From the NCBI RefSeq assembly GCF_000349325.1, contig NC_020504.1:6792053-6856052 (forward strand): DNA of 64,000 bases, in the 5' to 3' direction. This document shows, in pieces, positions 31,988 through 40,355 of the stretch. Position 1 is the first letter of the stretch. Every line of letters starts with the position of its first letter. Below the pieces are notes generated by a model, which ran no database searches, was not told where the DNA came from, and worked only from the letters and a program-made list of their open reading frames with translations. The DNA comes from Streptomyces davaonensis JCM 4913. GTDB lineage: Bacteria; Actinomycetota; Actinomycetes; Streptomycetales; Streptomycetaceae. Made by a program: the position numbers and the translations under genes.

Positions 31988-33421
31988 ATGACGGTCATGC
32001 TCGATGCCGCCGATGTCACCCGCTCGCCCCTGCGCACCGCACCCCCCACCTGGCTGGTGGTGGCGCTGGCCTGCGCCGGGCAGTTCCTCGTCGTCCTCGA
32101 CGTGTCCGTCGTGAACACCGCACTGCCGTCGATGCGCACCGGACTCGGGCTGAGCGAGCAGGGGCTCCAGTGGGTGGTGAACGCCTACGCCATCGCCTTC
32201 GCCGGGTTCATGCTGCTCGGCGGCCGGGCCGGCGACCTCTACGGACGCAAGCGGATGTTCCTCGTCGGGCTCGGCCTGTTCACCCTGGCCTCCCTCGGCG
32301 GCGGGCTCGCCCAGGACGACTGGCAGCTCCTGCTCGCGCGAGCGGTGCAGGGCCTCGGCGCTGCCGTACTGGCGCCGTCGACCCTGACGATCCTCACCTC
32401 CGCCGTCCCCGAGGGCCCGGCGCGGGCGCGCGCGATAGCCACCTGGACCGCGGTCGGCGCGGGCGGCGGCGCCGCGGGCGGACTCGTCGGCGGACTGCTG
32501 GTCGAGGTCCTGTCCTGGCGCTGGGTACTGCTGATCAACGTGCCGATCGGCGCGGTCGTCCTCTTCGGCGCCGCCCGCCGGCTCGCCGAGAGCCGCGCGG
32601 GCGACGGACGCCGGCTCGATCTGCCGGGCGCGGTCCTGGTGACCGCGGGACTGGCCACGCTGGCGTACGGCATCTCCCAGACCGAGGCCGCGGGCTGGAC
32701 GGCGACGGCCACCCTGGTGCCGCTGGTCGCCGGGCTCGCCATGATCGGACTGTTCCTCGCGGTCGAGGCACGGACGACTGCACCGCTGATGCCGCTCGGA
32801 CTGCTCGCCCGCCGCTCGGTGTCCTCGGCGAACGTGTCGATGTTCCTGTGCGGCTCCGCCATGTTCTGCATGTGGTTCTTCATGACGCTCTACACCCAGA
32901 ACGTCCTCGGCTACACCCCGCTGGAGGCCGGACTCGCCCTGGTCCCCAGCTCCCTCGCCGTCGTCGTCGGCTCCAAGCTCGCGCCCCGCTGGATGCCCCG
33001 GCTCGGCGCCCGCGTCCTGGCCGCCCTCGGCACACTCGTGGCGGCGGCCGGCTTCGCCTGGCAGTCGACGATGACCGTGCACAGCTCCTACCTCACCACG
33101 ATCATGATCCCCGGGATCCTGATGATGTTCGGCGCCGGACTCACCGCCACCCCCCTGGCCGCGCTGGCCATCTCCGGGGCACCGCCCGAGGAGGCCGGAC
33201 TGGTGTCGGGACTGGTGAACACGTCGCGGGTGATGGGCGGTTCGCTGGGTCTGGCAGTCATGTCGACGATCGCCGCGGCCCGGACCGAGCACAGCTCCGG
33301 CGGTACGGCACGGGCGCTGACGGAGGGCTACGCGCTGGTGTTCCGCACCGGATGCGGCGTCCTGCTGGCCGGGACACTGCTGATGCTGCTATGGCTGCCG
33401 CGGAGAATATCGGCGGAGTGA
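31988..33421 (+). CDS. MFS multidrug transporter, DHA2 (14-helix) type
   Basis: 477 residues. It starts with PTWLVVALACAGQFLVVLDV, then VNTALPSMRTGLGLSEQGLQ (motif D1) and GGRAGDLYGRKRMF (motif A). RAVQGLGAAVLAPSTLTIL is motif B and GAGGGAAGGLVGGLLVE motif C, the antiporter signature. It exports drugs by proton antiport. GAGGGG lies upstream of the ATG. Divergent from the other MFS gene, which suggests a common regulator that is not adjacent. Confidence 0.9.
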   Translation: MTVMLDAADVTRSPLRTAPPTWLVVALACAGQFLVVLDVSVVNTALPSMRTGLGLSEQGLQWVVNAYAIAFAGFMLLGGRAGDLYGRKRMFLVGLGLFTLASLGGGLAQDDWQLLLARAVQGLGAAVLAPSTLTILTSAVPEGPARARAIATWTAVGAGGGAAGGLVGGLLVEVLSWRWVLLINVPIGAVVLFGAARRLAESRAGDGRRLDLPGAVLVTAGLATLAYGISQTEAAGWTATATLVPLVAGLAMIGLFLAVEARTTAPLMPLGLLARRSVSSANVSMFLCGSAMFCMWFFMTLYTQNVLGYTPLEAGLALVPSSLAVVVGSKLAPRWMPRLGARVLAALGTLVAAAGFAWQSTMTVHSSYLTTIMIPGILMMFGAGLTATPLAALAISGAPPEEAGLVSGLVNTSRVMGGSLGLAVMSTIAAARTEHSSGGTARALTEGYALVFRTGCGVLLAGTLLMLLWLPRRISAE

Positions 33422-33472
33422 GGCAACGGTCCGGGAGGCTCATGGACTCCTTCATTCATCAAGGAGGTGCCC

Positions 33473-34015
33473 ATGGGGGAACGGACACAGGCTCGGGACG
33501 AGGAGTTCCGGCGCTTTGTCACCGGCCGCTGGCCGCGGCTGATGCGCACGGCATATCTCCTCACGGGGGAGCAGCACGCCGCGGAGGACCTGGTCCAGAC
33601 GACGCTCGAACAGGTCTATGTGGCCTGGCGAAAAGTCGGCTCGGCCGATGAACCGGAGGCGTACGTACGGCGCGTGATGATCAACGCCCACGCGCGCAAG
33701 CACCGCAAGCGGCTCAGGGAGTTCCTGGCGCCCAAGGACGACTTCGGCCTGGTGCGCGAGGTGCCGGACACCGGCGACCGCATCGCCCAGGCCGACGACC
33801 GGGGCGTCCTGCTGACGGCCTTGGCCCAACTGCCGCCCCGGCAGCGGGAGGCAGTGGTCCTGCGCTACTGGGAGGACCTGACCGAGTCCCAGACGGCGGA
33901 GGCGATGGGCTGTTCCGTCGGCGCGGTGAAGAGCAACGCGGCCAAGGGGATCGCGAAACTGCGCGCCATACCGGGACTCGCGGAGACGGTGACGTACGGA
34001 GGGCGGAAGCGATGA
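33473..34015 (+). CDS. SigE-family RNA polymerase sigma factor (ECF)
   Basis: 180 residues. Sigma-70 region 2 is FVTGRWPRLMRTAYLLTGEQ with HAAEDLVQTTLEQVYVAWRK. Region 4 is LAQLPPRQREAVVLRYWEDL with TESQTAEAMGCSVGAVKSNA. This is the SigE/SigJ-like ECF pattern common in Streptomyces. The ATG at 33473 is supported by AAGGAGG seven bases upstream. The next gene starts in an ATGA overlap, so it is probably the partner regulator. Confidence 0.9.
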   Translation: MGERTQARDEEFRRFVTGRWPRLMRTAYLLTGEQHAAEDLVQTTLEQVYVAWRKVGSADEPEAYVRRVMINAHARKHRKRLREFLAPKDDFGLVREVPDTGDRIAQADDRGVLLTALAQLPPRQREAVVLRYWEDLTESQTAEAMGCSVGAVKSNAAKGIAKLRAIPGLAETVTYGGRKR

Positions 34016-34842
34016 ACGCGGACCGGGAGACGAACGGCGACATGACACACAGGGACATCGCCCTCCTGCTGGCCGAGGCGGCGGACGAGGTCGAGATCGG
34101 CATAGCCCCCACCCAGGCGGTGCTCCGCGGCGGACGCCGACGCCGGGCACGCCGATGGGCGGTGGCGGCGGCCACGGCACTGGTGATCGCGGGGACTTCG
34201 GGAGCCGTGGCGGTGGCCGGGCTGCCCGGCGGCACGGACAAGGCATCGGTGGCCACGAAGCCCTCGCCGGAGCAGCGGGACCTGACGGCTCCGTACGTGA
34301 CCACGCTGGCGAGCGGGACGGACAAGGGCAAGCCGTGGTTCGTGACCGTGGACGTATGGCCGGTGCCGCGCAACAAGGCGGAGGCGGAAACCGTCTGGGA
34401 CGCGCTGACGGCATCCGAGGGCACCCCGCCGGACGCCAAGGTGCCGACCGACCTGATCGGTACGGTGACCTACTTCGTGAAGCGCACCTACGGCGTGGAG
34501 ACCACGAAGGTGATGGAGAACAGGATCCCGGCGACGGAATCGATGTCCGGTACGGACCTCCAGACCGCCGCGATCCCCCTGGTGCCGGACACCGACGGAC
34601 CCCAGCGCCTGGTCATCGGCCAGGTGGCCAGGACAGCCGTAGGCGTCGACTGCCAGTGGAAGGACGGCACGAACACTGAGGTGTTCCGCGCCCGCAACGG
34701 CGAGCTGGTCAGCACCGACAGGCAGGTGATCCGCCGCGCCCAGGGCTCACCGGTGGACTGGTTCGTGTGCCTGGCGCCGGAAGGCACGTCCTACAAGGAC
34801 GTGCTGGTCTTTACGACCTTGTTGCCGGAGGACGCCCCATAG
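34012..34842 (+). CDS. Membrane-anchored partner of the sigma factor (possible anti-sigma)
   Basis: 276 residues: a cytoplasmic N terminus (MTHRDIALLLAEAADEVEIG), a basic patch (RGGRRRRARRW), one membrane helix (AVAAATALVIAGTSGAVAVAGL), and a 200-residue extracytoplasmic domain with a CQWKDG cysteine and WFVCLAPEGTSYKD near the end. No zinc anti-sigma HxxxCxxC motif is visible, so it is not a classical ZAS protein. Translation is coupled to the sigma gene. An anti-sigma role is inferred from context only. Confidence 0.65.
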   Translation: MNADRETNGDMTHRDIALLLAEAADEVEIGIAPTQAVLRGGRRRRARRWAVAAATALVIAGTSGAVAVAGLPGGTDKASVATKPSPEQRDLTAPYVTTLASGTDKGKPWFVTVDVWPVPRNKAEAETVWDALTASEGTPPDAKVPTDLIGTVTYFVKRTYGVETTKVMENRIPATESMSGTDLQTAAIPLVPDTDGPQRLVIGQVARTAVGVDCQWKDGTNTEVFRARNGELVSTDRQVIRRAQGSPVDWFVCLAPEGTSYKDVLVFTTLLPEDAP

Positions 34843-34844
34843 CC

Positions 34845-35486
34845 CTACAGCCACCCCTGCTGCCGGGCCGCCCGCAGGGCCTCCGTGCGGTTGCGGGTGC
34901 CCGTCTTGCCGATGGCGGAGGAGAGGTAGTTGCGGACCGTGGACTCGGAGAGATGCAGGTCGGCCGCGATGTCGGCGACCGTCGCGCCGTCCGCCGAGGC
35001 GCGCAGGACGTCGCACTCGCGGGCGGTGAGGGGGCTGGGCCCGGCGCTCAGCGCGGCCGCCGCGAGCGCCGGGTCGATCACCGTCTCCCCGGTCAGCACC
35101 TGACGGATCGCCTTCGCCAGGTCCTCCACGGGACCGTCCTTCACCAGGAATCCGACGGCGCCCGCCTCCATGGCCCGCCGCAGATACCCGGGGCGGCCGA
35201 AGGTGGTGAGGATCAGCACCCGGCAGTCGGGCACCTGGTCGCGCAGATCGGCGGCGGCGTCCAGGCCGTTGCGGACGGGCAGTTCGATGTCGAGGAGGGC
35301 CACGTCGGGGCGGTGGGTGAGGGCCGCGTCCACGATGGCGTCGCCCGTCCCGACCTGCGCGACGACCTCCAGATCCGGCTCCATTCCGAGCAACAGCGCC
35401 AGCGCGCCGCGCATCATGCCCTGGTCCTCGGCGAGCAGCACCCTGATGGACTTGGCGGGCCGGTGGTCCCGGGGCATCTCGTTCAC
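34845..35486 (-). CDS. NarL/DesR-type response regulator
   Basis: 213 residues. Receiver domain: acidic pair in LLAEDQGMM, phospho-acceptor Asp in PDVALLDIELPVRNG, conserved Thr in LILTTFG and Lys in FLVKDG. LuxR-type output: LTARECDVLRASADGATVAD and ESTVRNYLSSAIGKTGTRNR. The start overlaps the stop of the kinase gene (ATGA). The pair resembles DesK/DesR. It is convergent with the sigma-factor operon. Confidence 0.92.
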   Translation of the reverse strand: MNEMPRDHRPAKSIRVLLAEDQGMMRGALALLLGMEPDLEVVAQVGTGDAIVDAALTHRPDVALLDIELPVRNGLDAAADLRDQVPDCRVLILTTFGRPGYLRRAMEAGAVGFLVKDGPVEDLAKAIRQVLTGETVIDPALAAAALSAGPSPLTARECDVLRASADGATVADIAADLHLSESTVRNYLSSAIGKTGTRNRTEALRAARQQGWL

Positions 35487-36796
35487 GGGGCAAGAGTAGG
35501 TCGGGACGGGGCGGTCGGCGCAGTGTCGGCGGAGGGTTCTTGCAGGTACGTGGGGGAGGGGAGGGAGAGGGAGGGGGCACCCGGGGCCAACTTTCCTTCC
35601 TCGTAAGGCAGTTCCGCAGTCACCAGGAACCCGCCCTCTTCGCCCGCTTTCGCGCCGAGCGATCCTCCCGCCTCCGCGCTGAGCGATCCCCCCACCGCCG
35701 CCAGCCGCTCCCGCAACCCCATCAACCCCGTCCCGTCCACTCCCGACACTCCTGAACCGAAGTCGCCGGGCCCGTCATCCGCAACCGTCAGTCGTACCGC
35801 CCGCTCGTCCCCCGACACCGTGATCGCACACCGCGCCGCCCCGCTGTGCCGCAGTACATTCGTCGCCGCCTCCCGGACGACCCACCCGAGCAGCGCCTCG
35901 GTCCGAGGCGGGAGCGGCGGTCCGGAGCGGTCGACGGTCACCGAGATGCCCGCCGCCGTCAGCGCCGAGCGTGCCCGGTCGAGGTCGGTGGCGAGGCTGC
36001 CCTCCCGGTACCCCGTCACCGCCTCGCGGATCTCGGTGAGGGCCTGGCGTCCGACCGACTCGATGTCCGTGATCTGTGAGACGGCCGCGTCCACGTCGGC
36101 GCGGGCCAGCCGGCGGGCCGCCTCGGACTTCACGACGATCACGGAGAGGGTGTGGCCGAGGAGGTCGTGCAGGTCGCGGGAGAAGCGCAGGCGTTCCTCC
36201 TCGACCGCGCGCCGGGCGAGTTCCTCGCGGGCGGCGCGCAGATCGCGTACCGCGTCGGAGAGGGAGAGGATCGCCGCCGTGACCATCGCGGAGATCGCCG
36301 TGGCGTACGCCGTGTCAAGGCCGCCCCAGCCGTCCTTGACGACACAGACCACCCCGGCGAGGACCGTCACCCCGGCTCCCGCGAGGCGCAGCTGCGGCAT
36401 CCGTACCGCCGCGCCCGTGGCAAGACCGAGCAGAGGGAAGAACAGCAGCCAGTTTCCGCCGTAGCCGAGGCCCAGGGCGCAGGTCACCGCGGTCAGCAGG
36501 GCCAGGGCCAGCCGGGTGGAGAGCGCCTCGCGGGTCTGCTTCACGAAGGCGCGGAACGTCACGTAGATGTAGAGGGAGTTGAAGGTCAGCAGGCCCAGGC
36601 CGCCGATCCAGGGGTTGGGTGCCTCGGCCTGGAAGATGTTGGAGAAGGCACCCATGCCCAGCAGCAGCCAGGGGAGCAGGGTCAGGCCGGTGGGAGCCCG
36701 GCCCTTCCGGCCCCGCTCCCGGCATGCGTCGTTCTTCGCGCAGTCGTTCTCGCAGTCGTTCTTCTCGCAGTTGTTCGCGCAGTGGTCGTGCGCCAT
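35483..36796 (-). CDS. DesK-like sensor histidine kinase with Cys-rich N terminus
   Basis: 437 residues. Five or six membrane helices (from GLTLLPWLLLGMGAFSNIF) lead to a HisKA_3 dimerisation region with the phospho-His in FSRDLHDLLGHTLSVIVVKS. The HATPase part has VVREAATNVLRHSGA (N box), VADDGPGDFG (G1) and GLMGLRERL (G2). The ATG at 36796 is favoured by GGTGGA upstream. The first 30 residues are odd: HDHCANNCEKNDCENDCAKN, then DAC, with five cysteines in a quasi-repeat before the first helix. This may be a metal or redox sensing tail. Kinase and regulator overlap. Confidence 0.9.
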   Translation of the reverse strand: MAHDHCANNCEKNDCENDCAKNDACRERGRKGRAPTGLTLLPWLLLGMGAFSNIFQAEAPNPWIGGLGLLTFNSLYIYVTFRAFVKQTREALSTRLALALLTAVTCALGLGYGGNWLLFFPLLGLATGAAVRMPQLRLAGAGVTVLAGVVCVVKDGWGGLDTAYATAISAMVTAAILSLSDAVRDLRAAREELARRAVEEERLRFSRDLHDLLGHTLSVIVVKSEAARRLARADVDAAVSQITDIESVGRQALTEIREAVTGYREGSLATDLDRARSALTAAGISVTVDRSGPPLPPRTEALLGWVVREAATNVLRHSGAARCAITVSGDERAVRLTVADDGPGDFGSGVSGVDGTGLMGLRERLAAVGGSLSAEAGGSLGAKAGEEGGFLVTAELPYEEGKLAPGAPSLSLPSPTYLQEPSADTAPTAPSRPTLAP

Positions 36797-36930
36797 CGGA
36801 TCCACCCCGTTCATGCGTTGGAGCGCCCAGCGTAGGAAAGCGGCCCGCTGCCAGGGCAGGGCCGGGAATACGCACTGCGGCGGTACAAATGTCACCGTCC
36901 GCCAAGTGAGCTGACGACACGTCAGGAGTC

Positions 36931-36959
36931 TTCACAACTGCGGGGCGCTCGGCTATAAC
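36931..36959 (+). promoter_or_regulatory. Promoter of the MaoC-ADH-SDR operon
   Basis: TTCACA (36931-36936), 17-base spacer, TATAAC (36954-36959): each hexamer is one base off the housekeeping sigma consensus. The predicted start near 36966 places the KstR-like site just inside the transcript. A short AGTCC-GCC-GGACT repeat lies at 36961-36973. Confidence 0.55.
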
Positions 36960-36972
36960 GAGTCCGCCGGAC

Positions 36973-36986
36973 TGGAACGCGTTCTA
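36973..36986. promoter_or_regulatory. KstR-type operator of the MaoC-ADH-SDR operon
   Basis: TGGAACGCGTTCTA matches T-NN-AAC-NN-GTT-NN-A fully; GGAACGCGTTC contains a perfect 10-bp palindrome GAACGCGTTC. Located about 10-20 bases after the predicted transcription start, so binding would block elongation. Confidence 0.65.
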
Positions 36987-37021
36987 AGTCTTGTCGTCTC
37001 CCTCCCAGTCCGCCCATGCGC

Positions 37022-37063
37022 GACCTCGGCGCGGCCGACGGTGCGGACGACCGCGCCGAGGTC
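37022..37063 (+). promoter_or_regulatory. Leader hairpin in the MaoC operon transcript
   Basis: A perfect 13-bp stem, GACCTCGGCGCGG (37022-37034) with CCGCGCCGAGGTC (37051-37063), loop 16 bases, no U-run. It lies in the 5' leader between the operator and the first gene. It could be an attenuator, a stabilising element, or the terminator of an unseen short transcript. Confidence 0.5.
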
Positions 37064-37071
37064 TCAGACCC

Positions 37072-37118
37072 ACCCGTCAGGATCAGTCAGCACCCGTCAC
37101 GACCCGTCAGACCCGTCA
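37072..37118 (+). repeat. Four copies of ACCCGTCA before the MaoC gene
   Basis: ACCCGTCA occurs at 37072, 37092, 37102 and 37111, in a C-rich leader ending at the start codon. It might be a protein-binding array or simple local duplication. Confidence 0.55.
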
Positions 37119-37126
37119 GGAGCCCC

Positions 37127-37987
37127 ATGCCCATCGACGCAGCGAAGGCCCTAGCCGCCGAACCCCGGTCCGGGGAGATCTCCTGGACCGCCAAGGACGT
37201 GCTGCTCTACCACCTCGGCATCGGCGCCGGAGTCCCGGCCACCGACCCGGGCGAGCTGCGCTACACCCTGGAGTCCCGGCTACAGGTGCTGCCCAGCTTC
37301 GCCACCGTCGCCGGGTCCGGCGCCCCCGGTGTGATCAGCGGGCTCTCCATGCCGGGCATCGAGGTCGAGCTGGCCCGCGTCCTGCACGGCGGGCAGAGCC
37401 TGGAGATCCACCGCCCCCTCCCCGTCGAGGGCACCGCGACCACGGTCAACCGCATCGCCGCCGTCTACGACAAGGGCAAGGCGGCCGTCCTCGTCCTGCG
37501 CACCGAAGTCGCGGACGAGGAGGGGCCGTTGTGGACCAACGACTCCCAGATCTTCATCAAGGGAGAGGGCGGCTGGGGCGGCGACCGCGGACCCTCCGTC
37601 CGCCTCGAACCGCCTACCGGCGAGCCCGACAAGACCGTCGAGCGCACCCTGCGTGAGGACCAGGCGCTGCTCTACCGGCTCTCCGGCGACTGGAACCCCC
37701 TGCACGCCGACCCCGACTTCGCCGCGCAGGCCGGATTCGACCGGCCGATCCTGCACGGGCTGTGCACCTACGGCATCACCCTGAAGGCGGTCGTCGACAC
37801 CCTGCTGGGCGGCGAGGCGAGCCGGGTGCGGTCGTACGCCACCCGGTTCGCCGGGGTCGTGTTCCCCGGGGAGACCCTGCGCATCCGGATGTGGCACCAG
37901 GGCCACGACACCATCCGGGTCACCGTCACCGCCGTCGACCGGGACGACGCGCCCGCCCTCGCCGACACCGTCGTCCACCACCTCTGA
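37127..37987 (+). CDS. MaoC/hydratase-2 enoyl-CoA hydratase (double hot-dog)
   Basis: 286 residues, two hot-dog halves. The N-terminal half (to about 155) has a MaoC_dehydratase_N-like outline: YHLGIGAGVPATDPGELRYTLE. The C-terminal half carries the hydratase-2 motif YRLSGDWNPLHADPDFAAQA with the catalytic Asp and His, then FDRPILHGLCTYG. This matches the hydratase-2 region of peroxisomal multifunctional enzyme 2. It hydrates a trans-2-enoyl-CoA to the (3R)-hydroxy form. First gene of a KstR-controlled operon with ADH and SDR; steroid side chains or branched acyl-CoA are likely substrates. Confidence 0.88.
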   Translation: MPIDAAKALAAEPRSGEISWTAKDVLLYHLGIGAGVPATDPGELRYTLESRLQVLPSFATVAGSGAPGVISGLSMPGIEVELARVLHGGQSLEIHRPLPVEGTATTVNRIAAVYDKGKAAVLVLRTEVADEEGPLWTNDSQIFIKGEGGWGGDRGPSVRLEPPTGEPDKTVERTLREDQALLYRLSGDWNPLHADPDFAAQAGFDRPILHGLCTYGITLKAVVDTLLGGEASRVRSYATRFAGVVFPGETLRIRMWHQGHDTIRVTVTAVDRDDAPALADTVVHHL

Positions 37988-38028
37988 GTCCGGGGCCCAT
38001 TGAGCTCATCACCGAGGGGAGCCGCACC

Positions 38029-39105
38029 ATGCGCGCAGCCGTACTGCACGAGACCGGCCAGGACAAACTGGAGGTCCTCGACGACGTCGAGGCGGTGGGC
38101 TTTGGCCCCGGCCGGGTGAGGATCCGGGTGCGGGCCACCGGCCTGTGCCACTCGGACCTGTCCGCGATGAGCGGCGTACTGCCCCAGCCGGTGCCCTTCG
38201 TGCCCGGTCACGAGGGCGCGGGCGAGATCGTCGAAGTCGGCGAGGGCGTCAGCCACTTGAAGCCCGGCGACCGGGTCCTCGTGTGCTGGCTGCCGCCCTG
38301 CGGCGCCTGCCCCGCGTGCAGGCGCGGCCAGACCCAGCTGTGTCTGGCCGGGTTCATGAACGCCGGCACCCCCAACTTCAAGCGCCCCGGCGGCGATGTC
38401 TTCGGCTTCGCCGGCACCGGCACCTTCGCCGAGGAGGTCGTCGTCGACGCCGGCTGCGCGGTGCCGATGCCCGAGGACGTGCCCTTCGACATAGCCGCCC
38501 TCATCGGCTGCGGGGTCACCACCGGACTCGGCGCCGCCATCAACACCGCCGAGGTGGAGGCCGGTTCCTCGGTCGCCGTCATCGGCTGCGGCGGCGTCGG
38601 GATCTCCGCCATCCAGGGCGCCCGCCTCCAGGGCGCCGCCGAGATCGTCGCCGTCGACCCCGTCGAGAGCCGCCGCGAGGCCGCGCTGAGGTTCGGCGCC
38701 ACCAAGGCCGTGTCCCCCGAGGAACTCCCGGGCGCCAAGCAGGACATCACCGCCGGTGAGGGCTTCGACTACGTCTTCGAGGTCGTCGGCAAATCCGCCA
38801 CCGCCCGCACCGCCTACGACAACACCCGGCGCGGCGGCACCCTGGTGATCGTCGGCGCGGGCGCCATGGACGACTTCTTCCAGCTCAACATGTTCGAGCT
38901 GTTCTTCGACGAGAAGCGGATCCTGCCGTCCCTGTACGGCGGCGGCGATGTGCTGCGCGCCTACGAGCGGACCATCGCCCTGTGGCGGGCGGGCCGGGTC
39001 GATCTGGCCGGGCTGATCACCCACCGGGTGCCCCTGGCCGAGATCAACGAGGCGCTCGACCAGATGCGTACGGGCAGCGCGCTGCGTACGTGCATCGAGC
39101 TGTGA
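38029..39105 (+). CDS. Zinc-dependent alcohol dehydrogenase
   Basis: 358 residues, medium-chain dehydrogenase. Catalytic zinc ligands: Cys in ATGLCHSDLS and HEGAGE. Structural zinc loop: CGACPACRRGQTQLC. Rossmann motif: VAVIGCGGVGISAIQGARLQ with the adenine-ribose Asp in VAVDPVESR. Similar to mycobacterial long-chain or aryl alcohol dehydrogenases. GAGGGGA precedes the ATG. It lies between the MaoC and SDR genes, 41 bp after the former and overlapping the latter (TGATG). Confidence 0.9.
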   Translation: MRAAVLHETGQDKLEVLDDVEAVGFGPGRVRIRVRATGLCHSDLSAMSGVLPQPVPFVPGHEGAGEIVEVGEGVSHLKPGDRVLVCWLPPCGACPACRRGQTQLCLAGFMNAGTPNFKRPGGDVFGFAGTGTFAEEVVVDAGCAVPMPEDVPFDIAALIGCGVTTGLGAAINTAEVEAGSSVAVIGCGGVGISAIQGARLQGAAEIVAVDPVESRREAALRFGATKAVSPEELPGAKQDITAGEGFDYVFEVVGKSATARTAYDNTRRGGTLVIVGAGAMDDFFQLNMFELFFDEKRILPSLYGGGDVLRAYERTIALWRAGRVDLAGLITHRVPLAEINEALDQMRTGSALRTCIEL

Positions 39106-40049
39106 TGCCGACCCCGGCGGCCAGGCCGCTGGAAGGGCTGACCGCGATCGTCACCGGTGCCGGACGCGGACTCGGCCGCGCCGAGGCGCTGGAGCTGGCC
39201 CGGCTCGGGGCGGCCGTGGTCGTCAACGACTACGGGCAGAGCGGCCGGGACGGCTCCGGCGAGTCGTCCTCCGGTCCCGCCGAGGAGACCGCCGCCGAGA
39301 TCCGCGCGGCGGGCGGCCGGGCGCTGGCGCACGCCGGGGACGTCGCCGACTTCCACCAGGCCGCGCGGCTGGTCGGGCTGGCGATCAGGGAGTTCGGCAA
39401 GCTGGACATCCTCGTCAACAACGCGGGCATCCTGCGCGACCGTATGGTCTTCTCGATGACCGAGGACGAGTGGGACTCGGTGATCCGGGTCCACCTCAAG
39501 GGTCACTTCAACACCACGCGGTTCGCGGCCGCGCACTGGCGCGAGCGGTCCAAGGCGGACGGGGGACCGGTGTACGGGCGGATCGTGAACACCTCCTCGG
39601 AGGCGTTCCTCGCCGGATCCGCCGGACAGCCCAACTACGCGGCGGCCAAGGGCGGGATCGTCGGACTCACCACCTCCACGGCCCTCGCGCTCGCCAAGTA
39701 CGGGGTGACGGCCAACGCCATCTGCCCGCGGGCGCGGACGCGGATGACGGAGGACGTGTTCCAGCCGACGGACGCCACAGGCCTCGACCCGCTCGCCCCC
39801 GAGCATGTCGCCCCGCTGGTCGGCTACTTGGCCTCGCCCGCCGCGGGCCGCGTCAACGGTCAGCTGCTCGTCGTGCACGGCGGCATGGTCGCGGTCGTCG
39901 AACGGCCGCGGGTGCGGGCGCAGTTCGACAGCAAGCAGGACACGTTCAGCTACGACGAGTTGGACGCCGTACTCACTCCGCACTACGCGGACCGGCCGCC
40001 GGGGGAGACGTTCGCGGCGGCGGAAGTGCTGGGGTTGAAGCGGCAGTAG
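39105..40049 (+). CDS. Short-chain dehydrogenase, MFE-2 (3R-hydroxyacyl-CoA dehydrogenase) type
   Basis: 314 residues. Cofactor motif TGAGRGLGRAEALELARLGA, then the NDYG that often follows in the MFE-2 dehydrogenase domain, NNAG, catalytic Ser in NTSSEAFLAG and the YAAAK pair. The C-terminal extension (QFDSKQDTFSYDELDAVLTP) is longer than in simple SDRs, as in MFE-2. With the MaoC protein it would complete hydration and oxidation of enoyl-CoA to 3-ketoacyl-CoA. The ATG overlaps the stop of the ADH gene. Confidence 0.88.
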   Translation: MPTPAARPLEGLTAIVTGAGRGLGRAEALELARLGAAVVVNDYGQSGRDGSGESSSGPAEETAAEIRAAGGRALAHAGDVADFHQAARLVGLAIREFGKLDILVNNAGILRDRMVFSMTEDEWDSVIRVHLKGHFNTTRFAAAHWRERSKADGGPVYGRIVNTSSEAFLAGSAGQPNYAAAKGGIVGLTTSTALALAKYGVTANAICPRARTRMTEDVFQPTDATGLDPLAPEHVAPLVGYLASPAAGRVNGQLLVVHGGMVAVVERPRVRAQFDSKQDTFSYDELDAVLTPHYADRPPGETFAAAEVLGLKRQ

Positions 40050-40058
40050 ACACGGGAA

Positions 40059-40093
40059 GGCCCCGCCCCCTTCCGGACGAAGGGTGCGGGGCC
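40059..40093. terminator. Bidirectional terminator
   Basis: GGCCCCGCCCCCTTC (40059-40073) pairs with GAAGGGTGCGGGGCC (40079-40093), one mismatch. It lies between the SDR stop and the stop of the small minus-strand gene. Confidence 0.8.
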
Positions 40094-40105
40094 GTTTGCG
40101 GTCGT

Positions 40106-40258
40106 TCAGGCCGCCGTCTCGGTTCGCTCCATCGGCTTGCGGTGACGGCCGTTCGGGGCCGCCTCGCCCTCGTGGGACGAGACCGGACCGCGGTGCCTGC
40201 CGTGACCTGTGGTCTCCTGGTTCTGGGCAGGCGGCTGCGTCGTAGTGGCGTCGCTCAT
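40106..40258 (-). CDS. 50-residue protein with two GRHR motifs
   Basis: A short frame encoding 50 residues. It begins MSDATTTQPPAQNQETTGHG, then RHRGPVSSHEGEAAPNGRHR, and ends KPMERTETAA. Two copies of the (G/N)GRHR(G/K) motif are separated by an acidic linker. The start is supported by GGGGTGA upstream, and the composition is like the small hydrophilic proteins often seen in Streptomyces. It lies downstream of the large minus-strand gene at 40356-41645. I recognise no domain; it could be a small regulator or a precursor peptide, but there are no Cys or modification genes nearby. Too short to be certain it is translated. Confidence 0.45.
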   Translation of the reverse strand: MSDATTTQPPAQNQETTGHGRHRGPVSSHEGEAAPNGRHRKPMERTETAA

Positions 40259-40355
40259 CGGAAGAAATTCACCCCGTCAACATGATCTTTCAGACAGCCG
40301 GGCGAGTTTATCCATCGCACCTCGGGCCGAATCCAGCCGCACACGCCAACCGCCA

